DNA of 27,383 nucleotides from Gonium pectorale (GCA_001584585.1 LSYV01000005.1:1468765-1496147), one strand, 5' to 3'; shown: positions 8,318 to 19,080, counted from the first letter of the stretch. Notes: generated by a model from the sequence alone, not told the origin. Made by a program: numbers and translations.

Positions 8318-11195
8318 TCATGAGGCGGGCGCCGACCCACGGGTCGCAGCCGCCGTCCCCGTGTAGTCCTCCAGCCCGCCAATCTTCCAGGGCGGCCAGT
8401 ACTTCGCCACCGCGCGCCCCACGATGTTCTCCTTGGGCAGCGGGCCCCACAGGTGCGAGTCGTAGCTGTTGTTGCGGTTGTCGCCCATCACGAACACCTG
8501 AGGAGGGGGGGCGGGGTGAAACGAATTGCATGGTGGAGGGTCAGGGGTTACGCGGTTGCGAAGCTTTCTAGTTAGAACAAGCTGGAACGGGGCGGGAGAG
8601 CAGCCAAACAGGGCTGTGGGTCCCGGGGGCCCGTCGCTACTCTCCAGGCCGCAGGTTGACAAGCCGCGGGTCCGACCCTCGTCCTGCACTCCCTGACCCA
8701 GCCCTGCGCGTCTCGAGATAGCCGCGAAAGCAGCAACCGCAACGCTGTCGGCGTCCAACCCCCCCGCGTCGTACACCCATCGTGCCCTGGCTCACATCCC
8801 CGGGCGGCACCAGCAGCTTTGGCATCTCGTACAGCGGCCGCTCGGCGATGAAGGGCTCGGTGCGGGCCACCCCATTCACATACGTGCGCCCCTCGCGGAC
8901 CTGCGCGCCAGCCGCCCATGCGGGAGGAAAGGGGCGTTATTCAGTCCGAGGGCGAAAGCTCACTGATGACCGTCAAGGGAAGGGGGGAGGAGGATGAGAA
9001 CAGGAGGTGCTTTCAACGGTACGCGGGCTGGCGTAATGCAGCAGCACCCTCCCTCCCCATGCGGACGGGGGGCAAGCAGCGGGAGAGCGGGAGGGCTCGG
9101 GAGACGCCGGGATGAGGCGGAGGCGTGGACGCGGCAGGGTTCCGCATGGAGTCAAGCGCCGGCGCGGAGACGGCTTGCTGCCGCATGCGGAGCCCGCCCG
9201 GCAGCCTGCAGCCGTGCTGTCGGCCTCCGCTTGCAGCGCTGGCCCACCCAAAGGCCTGCTGGGCTTCGTCTACGTTCCAGCAGATAATCCACCCGAGCTG
9301 CGTGGTATAGCTGACCGTTCAGGTGGCAAACCCATGCAGCGCACCCGCCCCTTCCCCACCAAGCCCAAGGGGTTGGGCTGTGCCGTGTCAACGACCCGAC
9401 CCGACCCGATCCGACACGTGCAACGGCGGCGGGCGCGGCCTCAGTCCGGGCGTTCCTCCGCCTCGGGGTCGCCCCCTAAGCTTCGGGAAAAGGAAAGTAA
9501 AAAAGCCGAGTCATCGTCGGCTGCGCCTCGCCTCCCAAGTGCGTGCACACCTTTTGTGTCCGGCCTTGAACCCGTGCTCCGTGCGACATGTCTGCGTTGC
9601 AGGGTGTACGGCACGCCCACTAGGCCTCCCTCCCCCCCCGCCACTCGGTTCGCACCAACCCGTTTAGCCCTCCGCGTTAACCTCACGTGCCCCTGACTGC
9701 CCGCACCCCGCCCTGCCAGACCGAAAGCGCGCCGCCCCACGCCTGAACAGCAAGCCCATTCTAGCGTCCACCAGTTCCCACACGCGCGAAACCCACCCGC
9801 ATTCCTTCCCCGCGCCCTACCTCAATGACATCTCCCTCCACCGCCACCACGCGCTTGATGTACACATTGTCGTCCCCGAATATGGACGGCTCGGGCGAGA
9901 TCTCCCGAGGAGGATGGAAGATAATCACGTCGCCTGGCACCGGGTCCCTGTGTGTGTGTTGGGGGGCGGGGCGGAGAGGAGGCGTTCGGGCGTCGGAGGT
10001 TTGGCGTCAAAGATTGCCTAGGTGGGTGCCCTGCCTGATGCCGCAGCTGCCCGGATGAACGGGGTTCGCTGCCTCGCAGAAAGCATTCGTTCTCGTTGAA
10101 ATTGTGGAGTAGCTCGAGGCGCGTGCCAACGTGCGTCAAGTGGCGGTGGTGGTGCTGGGAGGGGTGAGGGCTGTTGGCGAGGCGGTCCGCAGCGCAAGGG
10201 ACTGGACTCGCCTTGTAGAACTCCTCCTAGCGACCTGCCCCACGACGGCCTCCCTCCTCCCTCCCCCGCAAAGTATGCTCCTCTCGCGGCCTGATAAAGC
10301 GCATCGTGCCCGGGAGCGCTTCAGCGCCCGGCAGATATGACTCGCATGCACCTCACGCTTCGCCCAGTGAAGACGCCTTCCACACCCCATGGGCCCCACC
10401 TGATGAAGCGGTACGTGACCTTCTCGGCGATCAGGCGGTCGCCCACGTCGAAGGTGGGGTACATGGACAGCGAAGGGATGAAGCGCGGCTCCGCCACAAA
10501 CGTGCGTATCCCGTACGAGATCGCAACCGCCAGGGCAATCGTCAGCAGATCATCTTTGCTGATCTTCATCCCGAACGCGCTCACGTACTCCGATCCGGGG
10601 TCCGAGGCTCCGGAGGCTCCGCTGGACCCGGACGAGGAATTGGACCCCGAGGAGGAGGACGAGCTGGAGGCGTTGCGGCCGCTGCTGCTGCGACCGTCGG
10701 ATGAGGCGTCCGCGGCGGCGGCCAGCGGCACATGGCCATTGCCGTTGGCGCGGTCCGCCAGGGCAGCCGGCGCTGCGGCCTCCGAAGTCGAGGTGGGAGC
10801 ATCGGTATCTGAGGTGCAGGCGGCGGGCGGCGGGGTGGGCGGTTGCTGGGGGAAGGCAAGGCGAGAGAGAGGCAATGGCCCGGGTAGGGAGGCACAGGCA
10901 GGGTCGCAGCAGGGGAGGCCGCACGAGGGGGTTGGCCACATTCACGTCGGGAGATGGGCGGGCTCGGATGAGGACCCCGGCCGCGCCGGAGCATGGATAA
11001 GCGAGGGCGACGGGAACCCGAGCGACTGGCGTGGCGGCCTGATTGCTGCCGGAGGGCAGCCGCACTCGCCAGACACACCTGAGGAGGTCGACCGCAGCGC
11101 AGCAACTCGCGCATGCCCTGCTTGCGGATGGGCGGCCGTGACGCCGCTAAGCCTGCGGCAAAAGAGGGAGCCCCGATGGATCGGCGAAATGACAT
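8318..11195 (-). CDS. TPP: Plastid type I signal peptidase (thylakoidal processing peptidase)
   Basis: Exons in transcript order: 11195-11079, 10845-10400, 9947-9821, 8900-8796, 8497-8318. Phases agree and give about 324 aa. The enzyme removes thylakoid-transfer signals from lumenal proteins and, in plants, acts at plastid membranes. Residues 1-39 (Arg/Ser/Ala-rich, almost no acidic residues) look like a chloroplast transit peptide. Residues 86-124 are a Ser/Gly-rich linker. Residues about 139-157 ([19 protein letters not shown]) are the membrane anchor. The family boxes are intact: PSLSMYPT with nucleophile Ser166, [11 protein letters not shown] with general-base Lys219, and [17 protein letters not shown] at 270-286 followed by [13 protein letters not shown]. 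Splice junctions fall inside conserved stretches (YRFI-R-DPVPGD and PPGD-VFVMGD), which supports the models of exons 2 to 5. Exon 1 and the ATG are inferred from phase and from transit-peptide character. The gene is divergent from the ankyrin gene. Confidence 0.95.
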
Positions 11196-11871
11196 GCAGC
11201 GTCGGCTACATATACTGCTACTTTACAGGAAATGTCTTTTCCTGGCTCATATGCGCGGTGGTTTGTTGGAGGCTATTGCTATTTCTATCCGGCAGGAGCT
11301 GACCTGATGGAATTAGCTTGGCACTGCCGCCATGTCCCGATGCATGCCGGCGCGCGCGGGGCCAGGCGCGTCAGTGAGTGCATGGCTCGTGTGCGCAGCC
11401 CTCAGAGCTGGCAATGGCCACCGCGAAACTGGCGAACGTCAAAGGCAAAGGGAGACATTAAAAGGCAAGGATGAAAGGAGTATTGAGTTGGCCGGTGTAC
11501 GATCGGGGTCAACCGCACAACCTTCCACGGCACGATGCGGACCCGCCGGCAGACGCATTACGGCTGATACCAATACGTCGCCGGCACAAGTTGCCGCACG
11601 ACCCACCAAGCTGTGTTCTGGGTCGACAAAGTTCCTCGATAACTTGCTGCCCGTGCGACTTGCTTGCTATACAGCCTCAATCATAGTTTGCATGCTGTAG
11701 GCATGGACTTCGGGGCTGCAGTCGATTCCTCCGCCCTCCCGCTACCGAGAGCGCCACTCAGCGCACCGGCGACAGACGCACCCCTCCCGCACAGCCGACA
11801 CCACAACAGCAAGCTCCCACGGCTGCACTGGTGCGCTTATAAAGGTGCGCTGTTTTAGAAGGAGTGAGAAG
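11196..11871. promoter_or_regulatory. Divergent intergenic/promoter region (peptidase and ankyrin genes)
   Basis: This roughly 0.68-kb interval separates the peptidase ATG (minus) from the proposed start of the ankyrin gene (plus). It is visibly less GC-rich than the flanking exons. TATAAA at 11838-11843 faces the plus-strand gene. An 80-codon open frame at 11232-11474 shows no domain and no exon-like boundaries, so I do not call it. An unseen 5' exon of the ankyrin gene could lie here. Confidence 0.5.
11838..11843 (+). promoter_or_regulatory. TATA-box-like element (ankyrin gene)
   Basis: The sequence is TTATAAAG in a GC-rich setting. A start site 25-30 bases downstream would fall near 11870, only a few bases before the ATGs at 11872 and 11882. 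If the box is used, the leader is very short or the real start codon is further downstream. Confidence 0.4.
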
Positions 11872-11881
11872 ATGGCGAGAA

Positions 11882-14800
11882 ATGACGAACCCAGTCGACA
11901 AGACAGGGCAGCTAGTCGCTCTTGGCCAGGCTGTCGACGTTCCTCCCGATGGGGCATTACTGCTGCGTGTGCCTGAGCTTCACTTTGCGCGCTTCCTTAG
12001 GCTACGACAACTTCCTGGTTACACTGTCGCAGGCGACATTCAAGGCGTACTACAGTGCATCACAGACGGATGCTCACTGCACGAGACGGTGTCATTGCGG
12101 AACCAGCACGGGCGGCTGGTTTGCGGGGTGCGTTCTGTCGGTTGACCGGGTGATACCAGAAACGCACTGATATCAGCACGTATCACCTCCTAGATGCGTT
12201 AGGAGCCGATGGGAAGGGCCGAAGAATGCGGCAAGCGATTCACCTCCGCCCGCTTGACCTCCCTCGGCGCTCACTCTGTCATCCGAATCGGCTCAAGCCG
12301 TTGTCCATGTTTGCGGGTTGCAAGGGCTAATGCCCCGGCACGCTCCTTTCGCGCACGTGACGCAACCATGTGGGTTCGTGTATATGGGCATTGCCTGAAG
12401 CGTGGCTACCCTCAGCACCGCACAAAGCGGGCAGCGGTGGTGCGCAACCTTACCGGCGCGCCTCGGCAGAAGCACAGTCATTATGCAGCACGCTTGCAAA
12501 GAGAGCTTCAGTCCTGCCATGGCCGCACGCCTCGGGACAGCTGCTGGACCCTCTACTCTGTCCACGGCCCTGTACGTTGCGACCGGTTCAGCCAACAACC
12601 ATTCGGACCTCTTCACTTCAGGCCTGCAGCGGCACGCGCTGCGATTTGGCGGTGCCTGGCTGCTTGCAGTTCCGTGGGTTAGCTGGTTAGCACGCTGCCC
12701 GACACCCGTTCCCATCCCTTATGGACCTCACCGTCGTCGGAGGAGACTTCTGGTCACCTTTCACTGGAGGGACCGGCATGGCAAGCGTCCCGTTCCGGCC
12801 GTTGCTCATATATAAACCCCACCACGCGCCACTCCACATGTCTGCAGATCACTGCCCTCTTCCTGGCGGCGCAGCGTGGGCAGGGGGAGATTGTCAAGCT
12901 GCTGGTGACCAATGGCGCCAGCCCCGTGCAGCCCTGCTTCATCCAGGTGCGGGCGGGTGGGGCAAGACAGGGCCCACGGCGGCAAATGGTGCGGCAGGAA
13001 GGGGGCGGAGAGACGCCGGTTCGTCAAAGAGAATCAAGGGCCAATGGCCTCCGTAGTAGAGGGGAGAGACGCGGGGCTCAGGTTCATCCAGGTGCGGGCT
13101 GGCTGGGGCCGGGGCATGGGCCCATCGCTGCAAACGACGCGGCGGAGAGGCGGTTAAGGGGCGCATGGCTCGTTGGGGCGGACCCGACGGCCTGTCCGGA
13201 AGGCGGGGCACGGGATACGGGGGCAGGATGGCGGGAGGTAGCGGCACCGGCACCGGCGCATCCCCCGTCATGAGGACAGTGTTTTGGGGATATCCGTTCC
13301 CAGTGAGCTGCCGTCGGAGCTGCATGCCCGGCCGGGTGTAACTCGCCTAGCTCGCATACGGGCCGGGCCCATCGTCACCCGCGGCACTTGAGCGGCTGAG
13401 TGCAGGCGCCCAGCCTGGCTGCCTGCCGCCGTCGTTGCGGTAGCGGCATAGTGGGCCACTGCGTCCGTGGGTCCTCAGCACGGCCAGCGACCGGCTGCAC
13501 CCGCGGCCCACTCGGCCCCATGCCTGCTCGACGCCTGACCCTGCAGGGCAGCACCGAGCTATGCACGCCCGCTGAGGTGGCGTCGCTCAACCTGCACTTC
13601 AAGCTGTCAAGGTGCGTGGCCCCGCTCAGTTGTGTTGTGTTGCGTGAAGGGGATATGTGAAGGGAGCTGAAAGGTGGAGTTGAAGGGGAGAGCGGGGCAG
13701 GGGTGGGCCATCCGAGTGGGGCGGTGCAGCGCGGCGCCGACAAACGGACGCAGCGGACAGCCGGCCAGCGGCCCGTCCCGGGGCCTGTCCCGGCGGCAGC
13801 CTCGCCCTGCTCGGCTGCCGCACCTTGTCGGCGCTGCCACCACTCGCCTCGCCGCCTCATCTCACCGCGATGCGCCCGTTCTCCTCGTGTGCCTCTGGAC
13901 CGCCCCCCTTACCCGACCCGTTCCCCGCTCTCCTGATCCCATCATTCGCGACGCGACCCGTTTCCCTTCTTCACTACACCGCATCCGCCCGGCCGCCTGC
14001 AGATGGCTGAAGAGTGCCGCCAAGGCCCGGCGGAAGGAGGACGAGGTGCTCGCGATGGACGACGAGGACCGGCTGTCGCAGGTGCTCGCGGGCGGGCGGG
14101 CGAGCACGGGCTTCGGTTCCTGCGCCATGTGCCACGCGCCTGTGCCCCCTCCTCGTGCGCCGTGTGCAGCATGCGAGAGCGGATGGCGCGTCTTGGCATC
14201 CAGCGACGTAGCATTGTGTCGCAACCGCGCGCCGCTCGCCTGCCTGGGAACATGCCGTCGCCCCGGGTCGTTGTGCTGGTACTCTATGCCTCACTGGACG
14301 CCACGCCAATGCGCCGCCGCTGGAGTCTAATCCCTGCGCTGCCGATCTCCCGCATGCTCTCCTCCATCCCATCCCAGGTGTCCAGCCGCCTGGCTCGCGG
14401 TATGGAGCGCGCGCGGAGCAACTACAATATGTCGGGGCAGCTGGCGCGGGTGTCCCGTGGTTCGCGGGCGGGCGGCGCCATATCGGTGGACGGCGGGCTG
14501 ACGGCGCCGTCGGGCGTCGGGGGTCCGCCGTCGCTGGCGCTGACGGCGCAGGGCTTTGCGCCGCCGCAGTCGGTGGACGCCGAGCAGGACCCGCAGCGGC
14601 TGGCGGCGCTCAATTTCATGCAGGTGGGGCGGATGGTTGTGGGGGAGGAGCGAGGAGGGTGGGCGGGCGGAAGAGTCGTTTGCTGGAGAGAGGACGGCAG
14701 AGCTGGTCTTGCTGGGTCGGCAGACGGGGGGCCGGACAGGCTCATTGGGTGGGTGCGGCTGCCTACGCGCTGCTGGCGACGCTTGTCGGCGGAGCGGGAA

Positions 14801-16530
14801 GGCAGGGCGGGCAGGCACGGCTTGGACGGGGAGAATGCGCCCGAATGTGATGGGTGGGTTGCGTGTTCGTGTGCCTGGTGGGAGTGGAGGGTACTCGGTC
14901 ACATGCGCTGCCACCGTACCGCTGCACAATTCCACGGAGCGCCAGTCGGTCGCGGGTGTCCCGTGGGTCGCAGAGGCTCGGGGTGGAGCGAGGATGCCCC
15001 GCGGGCTGCACCTCGACCGCAGCCGGCCCCCGCGCGCTGGGCCTCCCAACCGCCTCCCCCACCACGTCTTCTTAGCTTCTATGCAATCGCGTTGCGTGCG
15101 ACGCGTTTCCCAACATGATCACCACCGCTCCCCACCGATGATACCCCGCACACTTTCTCCGCAAACTCGCCCACCAGAACGTGGACCTGGCAGCGTTTGA
15201 TCCGGAGGCATCGGAGCTGGGCCGCCCGGGCTCCGCGCCCCTGCACCGCGCAAACAAGGCCGCGGGCGGCTCGGTCCGCAAGCTGCTCAAGCGCCTCATC
15301 TCATGGGGCGGGCGCGACGGCGGCGGCGCGGGCGGCGCCCTCAACCCGGGCAGCCCCACGCACGCGGCCTCTCCAAGCGGCGTGCGCGCCTCGGCGTCGC
15401 ATCGCGTGAGGGCGCCGGGCCCGGCCCGCAACCTGGCCGTGGACCTCGAGGTGCGGTCCCATGAACACGTGTGGGTGGGTGGGCGGGTGCGTTCGTTTGC
15501 GCGGTTGTGTTGAGATATGCGAATGGCGCACTCAAAGGAACAGCAAGCAAGCAAAAGAGTGAGCAAATCACCTTGTGTGGGTGCGTTGGTGCATGCGTGT
15601 GGGTGTGGATGCGCGTGCGTATGTGGCCTCCAAAGGAGGGATCCGGAACGGGGTATTATGGAGGCGGGTAGGCCCTTCACCGGGAGGATGGCACGGGGAG
15701 AGAGGAAGAGGGGGGGTTGCCAGTATCACGGTTGCCGAGCGCGTCATGGCATCCGGCTGCATCCTGCCGGGAGAGGGGGATGTGGAGGCCCCGCCCAGGG
15801 GCCTTGAGGTGAGGCACGGGGCAAAAGCAGCCCACAGTGCCCAGACCCCAGACCGGGGCACCACCCTGGCGTAGGCTTGTGGGCTGGGTGGACGCCGACC
15901 GGCTTGGCCTTACCCTGGTGGCTGCTGCTGGGCTGCTGCTGACGAGCTCTCCATGTGCAGTTGCTCCCGTCCCACTCCCGGGACGTATGGTGCTGGCGCC
16001 CAGTCCATGGATGTCCAATCCCCACCCATCGACCCTTTTCCCGCCTTCATAACCACCCACCAGGCTGTCGACCCCGCGCGGCCCGACCACACCAAGGTCT
16101 TGCAGCGCTTCCTCAAGGACCTGGTGAGGGGCCGGGGTGCGGCAGGGTAGGGGGGGCACCGGGGCTGTGGTGGGATTAGGGCGGGGGTCGGGTGAGGACC
16201 CGCACCCGGGACCCTCACTCGCACCCTCACTTCAGGGCCCGGGTGCATGCACTGGCTGGGGCGGTGCGCATTAAGGCCTCTGAGGGGGCCAAGGGAGATG
16301 GTGGCAGGGGTGCAAGCTCGGTGCAAGAGCGTGTAACCATGTGCCGCCCACAACGCCCCGTAACGCAGGATCTGGCGCACTGGCGGCCGGAGCACGATGG
16401 GCCGCTGGAGCGGTCCACCGCGGGCCCGGGGACGACCGGCAGCACGAGGCCCGCGTCGCCCAGCCGCAGCCGCGCCAGCCCGCCGCGCAGCGTCCGCGGC
16501 AACGCCAGCCCCGCCCGCTCTCGGGCGTGA
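11882..16530 (+). CDS. Ankyrin-repeat protein of unknown function
   Basis: Proposed exons: 11882-12127 (5' end uncertain), 12848-12946, 13547-13611, 14003-14081, 14378-14623, 15178-15450, possibly 15961-15984, 16064-16123, 16369-16530. Phases agree through the stop, giving about 409 aa (417 with the 24-nt exon). The joined text AGDIQGVLQCITDGCSLHE, then ITALFLAAQRGQGEIVKLL, VTNGASP and ELCTPAEVASLNLHFKLSRWL has the ankyrin spacing G-TAL-AA-G-IVKLLV-GA, so about two and a half repeats span residues 50-138. A basic/acidic helical stretch follows (KSAAKARRKEDEVLAMDDEDRL). The rest is low-complexity, with VRKLLKRLISWG near residue 260 and a Ser/Arg-rich tail (SPSRSRASPPRSVRG) that could be phosphorylated. 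Ankyrin repeats bind proteins; no partner or pathway can be named. An alternative 5' end starts at ATG 11872 and removes a 64-bp intron (11969-12032), entering the same ankyrin frame. Nothing enzymatic is visible. Confidence 0.72.
12939..13158 (+). repeat. Intronic duplication copying an exon end and its splice donor
   Basis: The 3' end of ankyrin exon 2 with its donor (TTCATCCAG then GTGCGGGC, from about 12939) recurs diverged from about 13082 (TTCATCCAG then GTGCGGGC). Both copies are followed by TGGGG and GGGCCCA/GGGCCCATC, then GCAAA and GGCGGAGAG. Unit length is about 143 bp. The second copy lies inside the intron and offers a decoy donor. Confidence 0.65.
15961..15984 (+). other. Possible 24-nt microexon of the ankyrin gene
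   Basis: The 24 bases encode LLPSHSRD in phase 0. They are preceded by CTCTCCATGTGCAG and followed by GTATGG. The flanking exons (15178-15450 and 16064-16123) are also phase 0 at this junction, so including or skipping it keeps the frame. The inserted peptide would join VDLE to AVDPARPDH. Confidence 0.35.
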
Positions 16531-17519
16531 GGCGGCGACTCAACGAGGAACGTGAGGGTCGCGCCGTGTCATGCGGTCGCCGCGCGCGGCGTTGGCATGG
16601 GGGAAGTGCTCTTCGAGCGCCCGAGAACACTTGGGTAGGCTCGGAGGACAGGGACGGTCTTGACTAGCAGGTGTGGACCGGCAGGTGCGGTATGACGCAT
16701 GAGTTGGGGCCGGCGGGGGCCTTTGGCCGCGACGCGGCAAGTGCCGAAAGCCCTGGAGGGAGGGCGCCGTGGGTGCTGCCATCGCTGCCTGGCGCGTAAT
16801 AATTGCTAATAAGAAGGGATTTGTTCTAGCGGGGGCAGGCTGGGGTGGCGGATACCCTCGGTCGAGGTAGAGCAACAGTGGCTCGGGGGCTGCAGCCTCT
16901 CCAGGCGAGCTCTACCGTACCTGCAGCACTGGCCGCCCCTCGGGGCTGCTCCTCCCCCCATTTTGCTATCTTCACGGCGACTCTGCTACTGCGCATTTGT
17001 GTTAATACTGTAGGTGTGGGGAGGGTTCGACGCGCGTTGGTTTCAGACTGCCCGTGGCGGGCGTTGAACGGTCGGGGGGCACAGCTAGCCGATCCCCATC
17101 CGCGCCGTCGCCGATCCGCACTGCACGTCGCCAGGCCTGAATGGCAGGGGCGGTGCTGTGCGGGGGAGCGCGCACGCTAGTTGGGCCAGTGTCTGTTTGC
17201 CCTCTCGCCTGCAGTTTGAAGTGGTGTGTGGGCGCGAGTTGTTATGTAGATCCCGTCACCGATGCAAGGAGACCGCCATGGGTAGTACGGCTGTGCAGTA
17301 CGGCTGTGCTTGGATCCGCCGTATGTTGTACGTGCCGTCGCCCTCCGGCGTGTGTGGATGCCTAACTCATCTTGACACGATGACTCTCCTGCCGCATCGG
17401 CTTCTCAAGACAACGACGGCGCACCAGAGCTGCTGCGATGTTTAGCGTCGCTACCCTTCAGGGCTGCCACCTTTTGACTGAGACCTCGCCGCCTGTGCCT
17501 TTGCCTGCTGTTATTGATC

Positions 17520-17532
17520 GGGGGGGGGGGGG
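17520..17532 (+). repeat. Poly-G tract (13 G)
   Basis: An uninterrupted run of thirteen G residues in the non-coding stretch. A second run of twelve G lies at 17961-17972. Such runs can fold as G-quadruplexes and are prone to length error. Confidence 0.9.
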
Positions 17533-17882
17533 TTTGCACCAGGCAGTCCTCCCTACGTGGCGCGGCTGGACGTCATTGTCTTTTGGGCATGTGGTTGTGA
17601 GTCGATGCGCCAGGCGCTTGTTGTGGCTGCCGTGGTGGCAAGATTCCCCACTGCCATGTACGCATTGGCATGACTGCGTCCTCGTGGCTGGGGGTTCGGT
17701 GTCGCCCCGCTCGTCGTGGGGCGCGGCGGCCTCGCAACGCTTCTCGCGCAAGGACTTGCGGTGGGCGGTTGCTGCGGCGGCCGTGGACCTCCTCCTGAGG
17801 ACCGCAGAAACGCATCATGGAACGTGTCGGGAAGGGGAGCGTGTGACGTATGAGCGGGGTGCACATCGCTGTGGGTGCTGCC

Positions 17883-17887
17883 TTACA
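17883..17887 (-). terminator. Candidate polyadenylation signal TGTAA (phosphatase)
   Basis: This is the first minus-strand TGTAA found downstream of the Ppx/GppA stop, about 1.2 kb away. The distance is long, so the true site could use a variant signal closer to the stop. Confidence 0.35.
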
Positions 17888-17960
17888 AAGAGGTAGGAGG
17901 GTGCGCTGCTTCCCTCCCAAGCGCGCCATGCTGCGTCGCTGTGTATGTGGGGTTCTGTTC

Positions 17961-17972
17961 CGGGGGGGGGGG
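17961..17972 (+). repeat. Poly-G tract (12 G)
   Basis: A second uninterrupted G run about 430 bases after the first. The flanks of the two tracts are unrelated, so this is not a simple duplication. Confidence 0.9.
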
Positions 17973-18984
17973 AGGCCGGCAAGATGTTTTGTGGCGCGGG
18001 GCGCTGCGGGCATCAACAGGAGGAACGGGGTCCAGCGGGGCCTGACGAAGGAACGGGCGTATGCGAGGCGGCATGTCGGGGGAGCTCGGAGCTGGCGCTC
18101 CCGGGCGGAAGAGGTGGTGCGTGCGCATGCACGACCTGCTGCCGTGACTGTGGCCTTCGCACGCAGATGACTGCAGGAGGCACTTGCCTGGCCCCGGTCC
18201 GTTGCGCGTTGCTTGGGATTTGGGGTATATGGGCTGACGCTATTTCCGCTCTGCATGGTGCGGGGTGCGCAGTGTGGTTGGGGGGTCCGGGTTTCCCTTG
18301 TTAGTTCCTTCTGGGTGTGTGGCGTCTCTAGCTGCCACGGGCGTGGGCGCGAACGCGGCGCTGCACAAATGGAGGCTGGATCAAAGGCAGCAAGCGACGC
18401 CGGCACGCCATGCCGGCGTGAAAGTCCATGGGGCGGCGGCGCCTGTGTGCAGCAGTCCGTCGGAACACGGCCAGGCCCCATTGGCTGGAGTGGGTGCAAT
18501 CCAATGTCTGCCGGGCCGCAAGTCAGGGGCCCCTTCTTTGGGGGTTGTCCCAGCATACAACGTAGCATTTACGCCTTAGGCTTGTATGACAAATGCTGAG
18601 TTGCCGTGCGCGATGCGTGCTCCAAATCCTTTACTCAGGGTGGTTCTTGTGTGAACGAAACGGGAAGAAGCCTCCATGGAAGAGGGAAGTTTGAATGGCC
18701 TCAACGGGCCACCTTTTCGCTTTTTTTCGTGTGTTCCCCCGTGCGCGTTCTGCTGAGTTCGGGGCGTTGAACCAAGCTCTCCGCCATCCATGTAGCATCG
18801 TCGGACGGTTGTGAAGCGCGCTGTTAGGCGCTTGACGTCCGTGTTGAAGCCCGCATATTGACTCTGTGTTTAGTGTGCGCGTGACCATTCATGTATTGCC
18901 TTCCTTTTTTGCATGGCCGCTGCCGGCCTCTTGACGTCCTCCGCACTGATTATTCGAACTGCTCCCTCGTCCCTCATCGTCACT

Positions 18985-18989
18985 TGTAA
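18985..18989 (+). terminator. Candidate polyadenylation signal TGTAA (ankyrin gene)
   Basis: This is the first plus-strand TGTAA found after the ankyrin stop codon, about 2.45 kb away. If used, the 3' UTR would be unusually long and would overlap the 3' UTR of the opposing phosphatase gene. Confidence 0.3.
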
Positions 18990-19080
18990 CGCCACGTCAC
19001 TCCTTCCAGTCTGAAGAGCGCTGCTCTGGCGGCCGTCCTCCCTACCACACAGCCGGCCACAGCCCACTACATTGCACATG

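Larger units (their letters stand above)
16531..19080. other. 2.5-kb gene-free stretch between convergent 3' ends
   Basis: No exon set could be supported. The longest plus frame (17438-17896) and minus frame (17573-18568) have no recognisable domain, unlike neighbouring exons. The stretch is less GC-rich, with T-rich runs and two poly-G tracts. It lies between the ankyrin stop (16528-16530) and the phosphatase stop (19081-19083). The first plus-strand TGTAA after the ankyrin gene is at 18985-18989 and the first minus-strand one after the phosphatase gene is at 17883-17887. Long 3' UTRs therefore probably fill most of it, though a non-coding RNA or an unrecognised gene is possible. Confidence 0.5.

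Noticed and set aside
7483..8571. A 362-codon plus-strand frame overlapping the peptidase 3' end
   Set aside because: It runs antisense through the last peptidase exon with the GDNRNN motif and has no recognisable domain. GC-rich DNA leaves many long frames open.
11232..11474. An 80-codon plus-strand frame in the divergent promoter region
   Set aside because: No domain, no good donor in phase with the ankyrin exons, and composition closer to intergenic DNA than to neighbouring exons.
12674..12720. GTGGGTTAGCTGGTTAGCACGC, resembling a tRNA D-arm (A box)
   Set aside because: No matching T-arm, anticodon arm or acceptor stem could be folded at the right spacing. It might be a piece of a tRNA-derived SINE, but one box is not enough to call it.
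17438..17896. Possible gene in the 2.5-kb gap (152 codons, plus strand)
   Set aside because: The product is Trp/Arg/Cys-rich without a family match, contains the poly-G tract, and has no convincing flanking splice sites. It is more likely 3' UTR.
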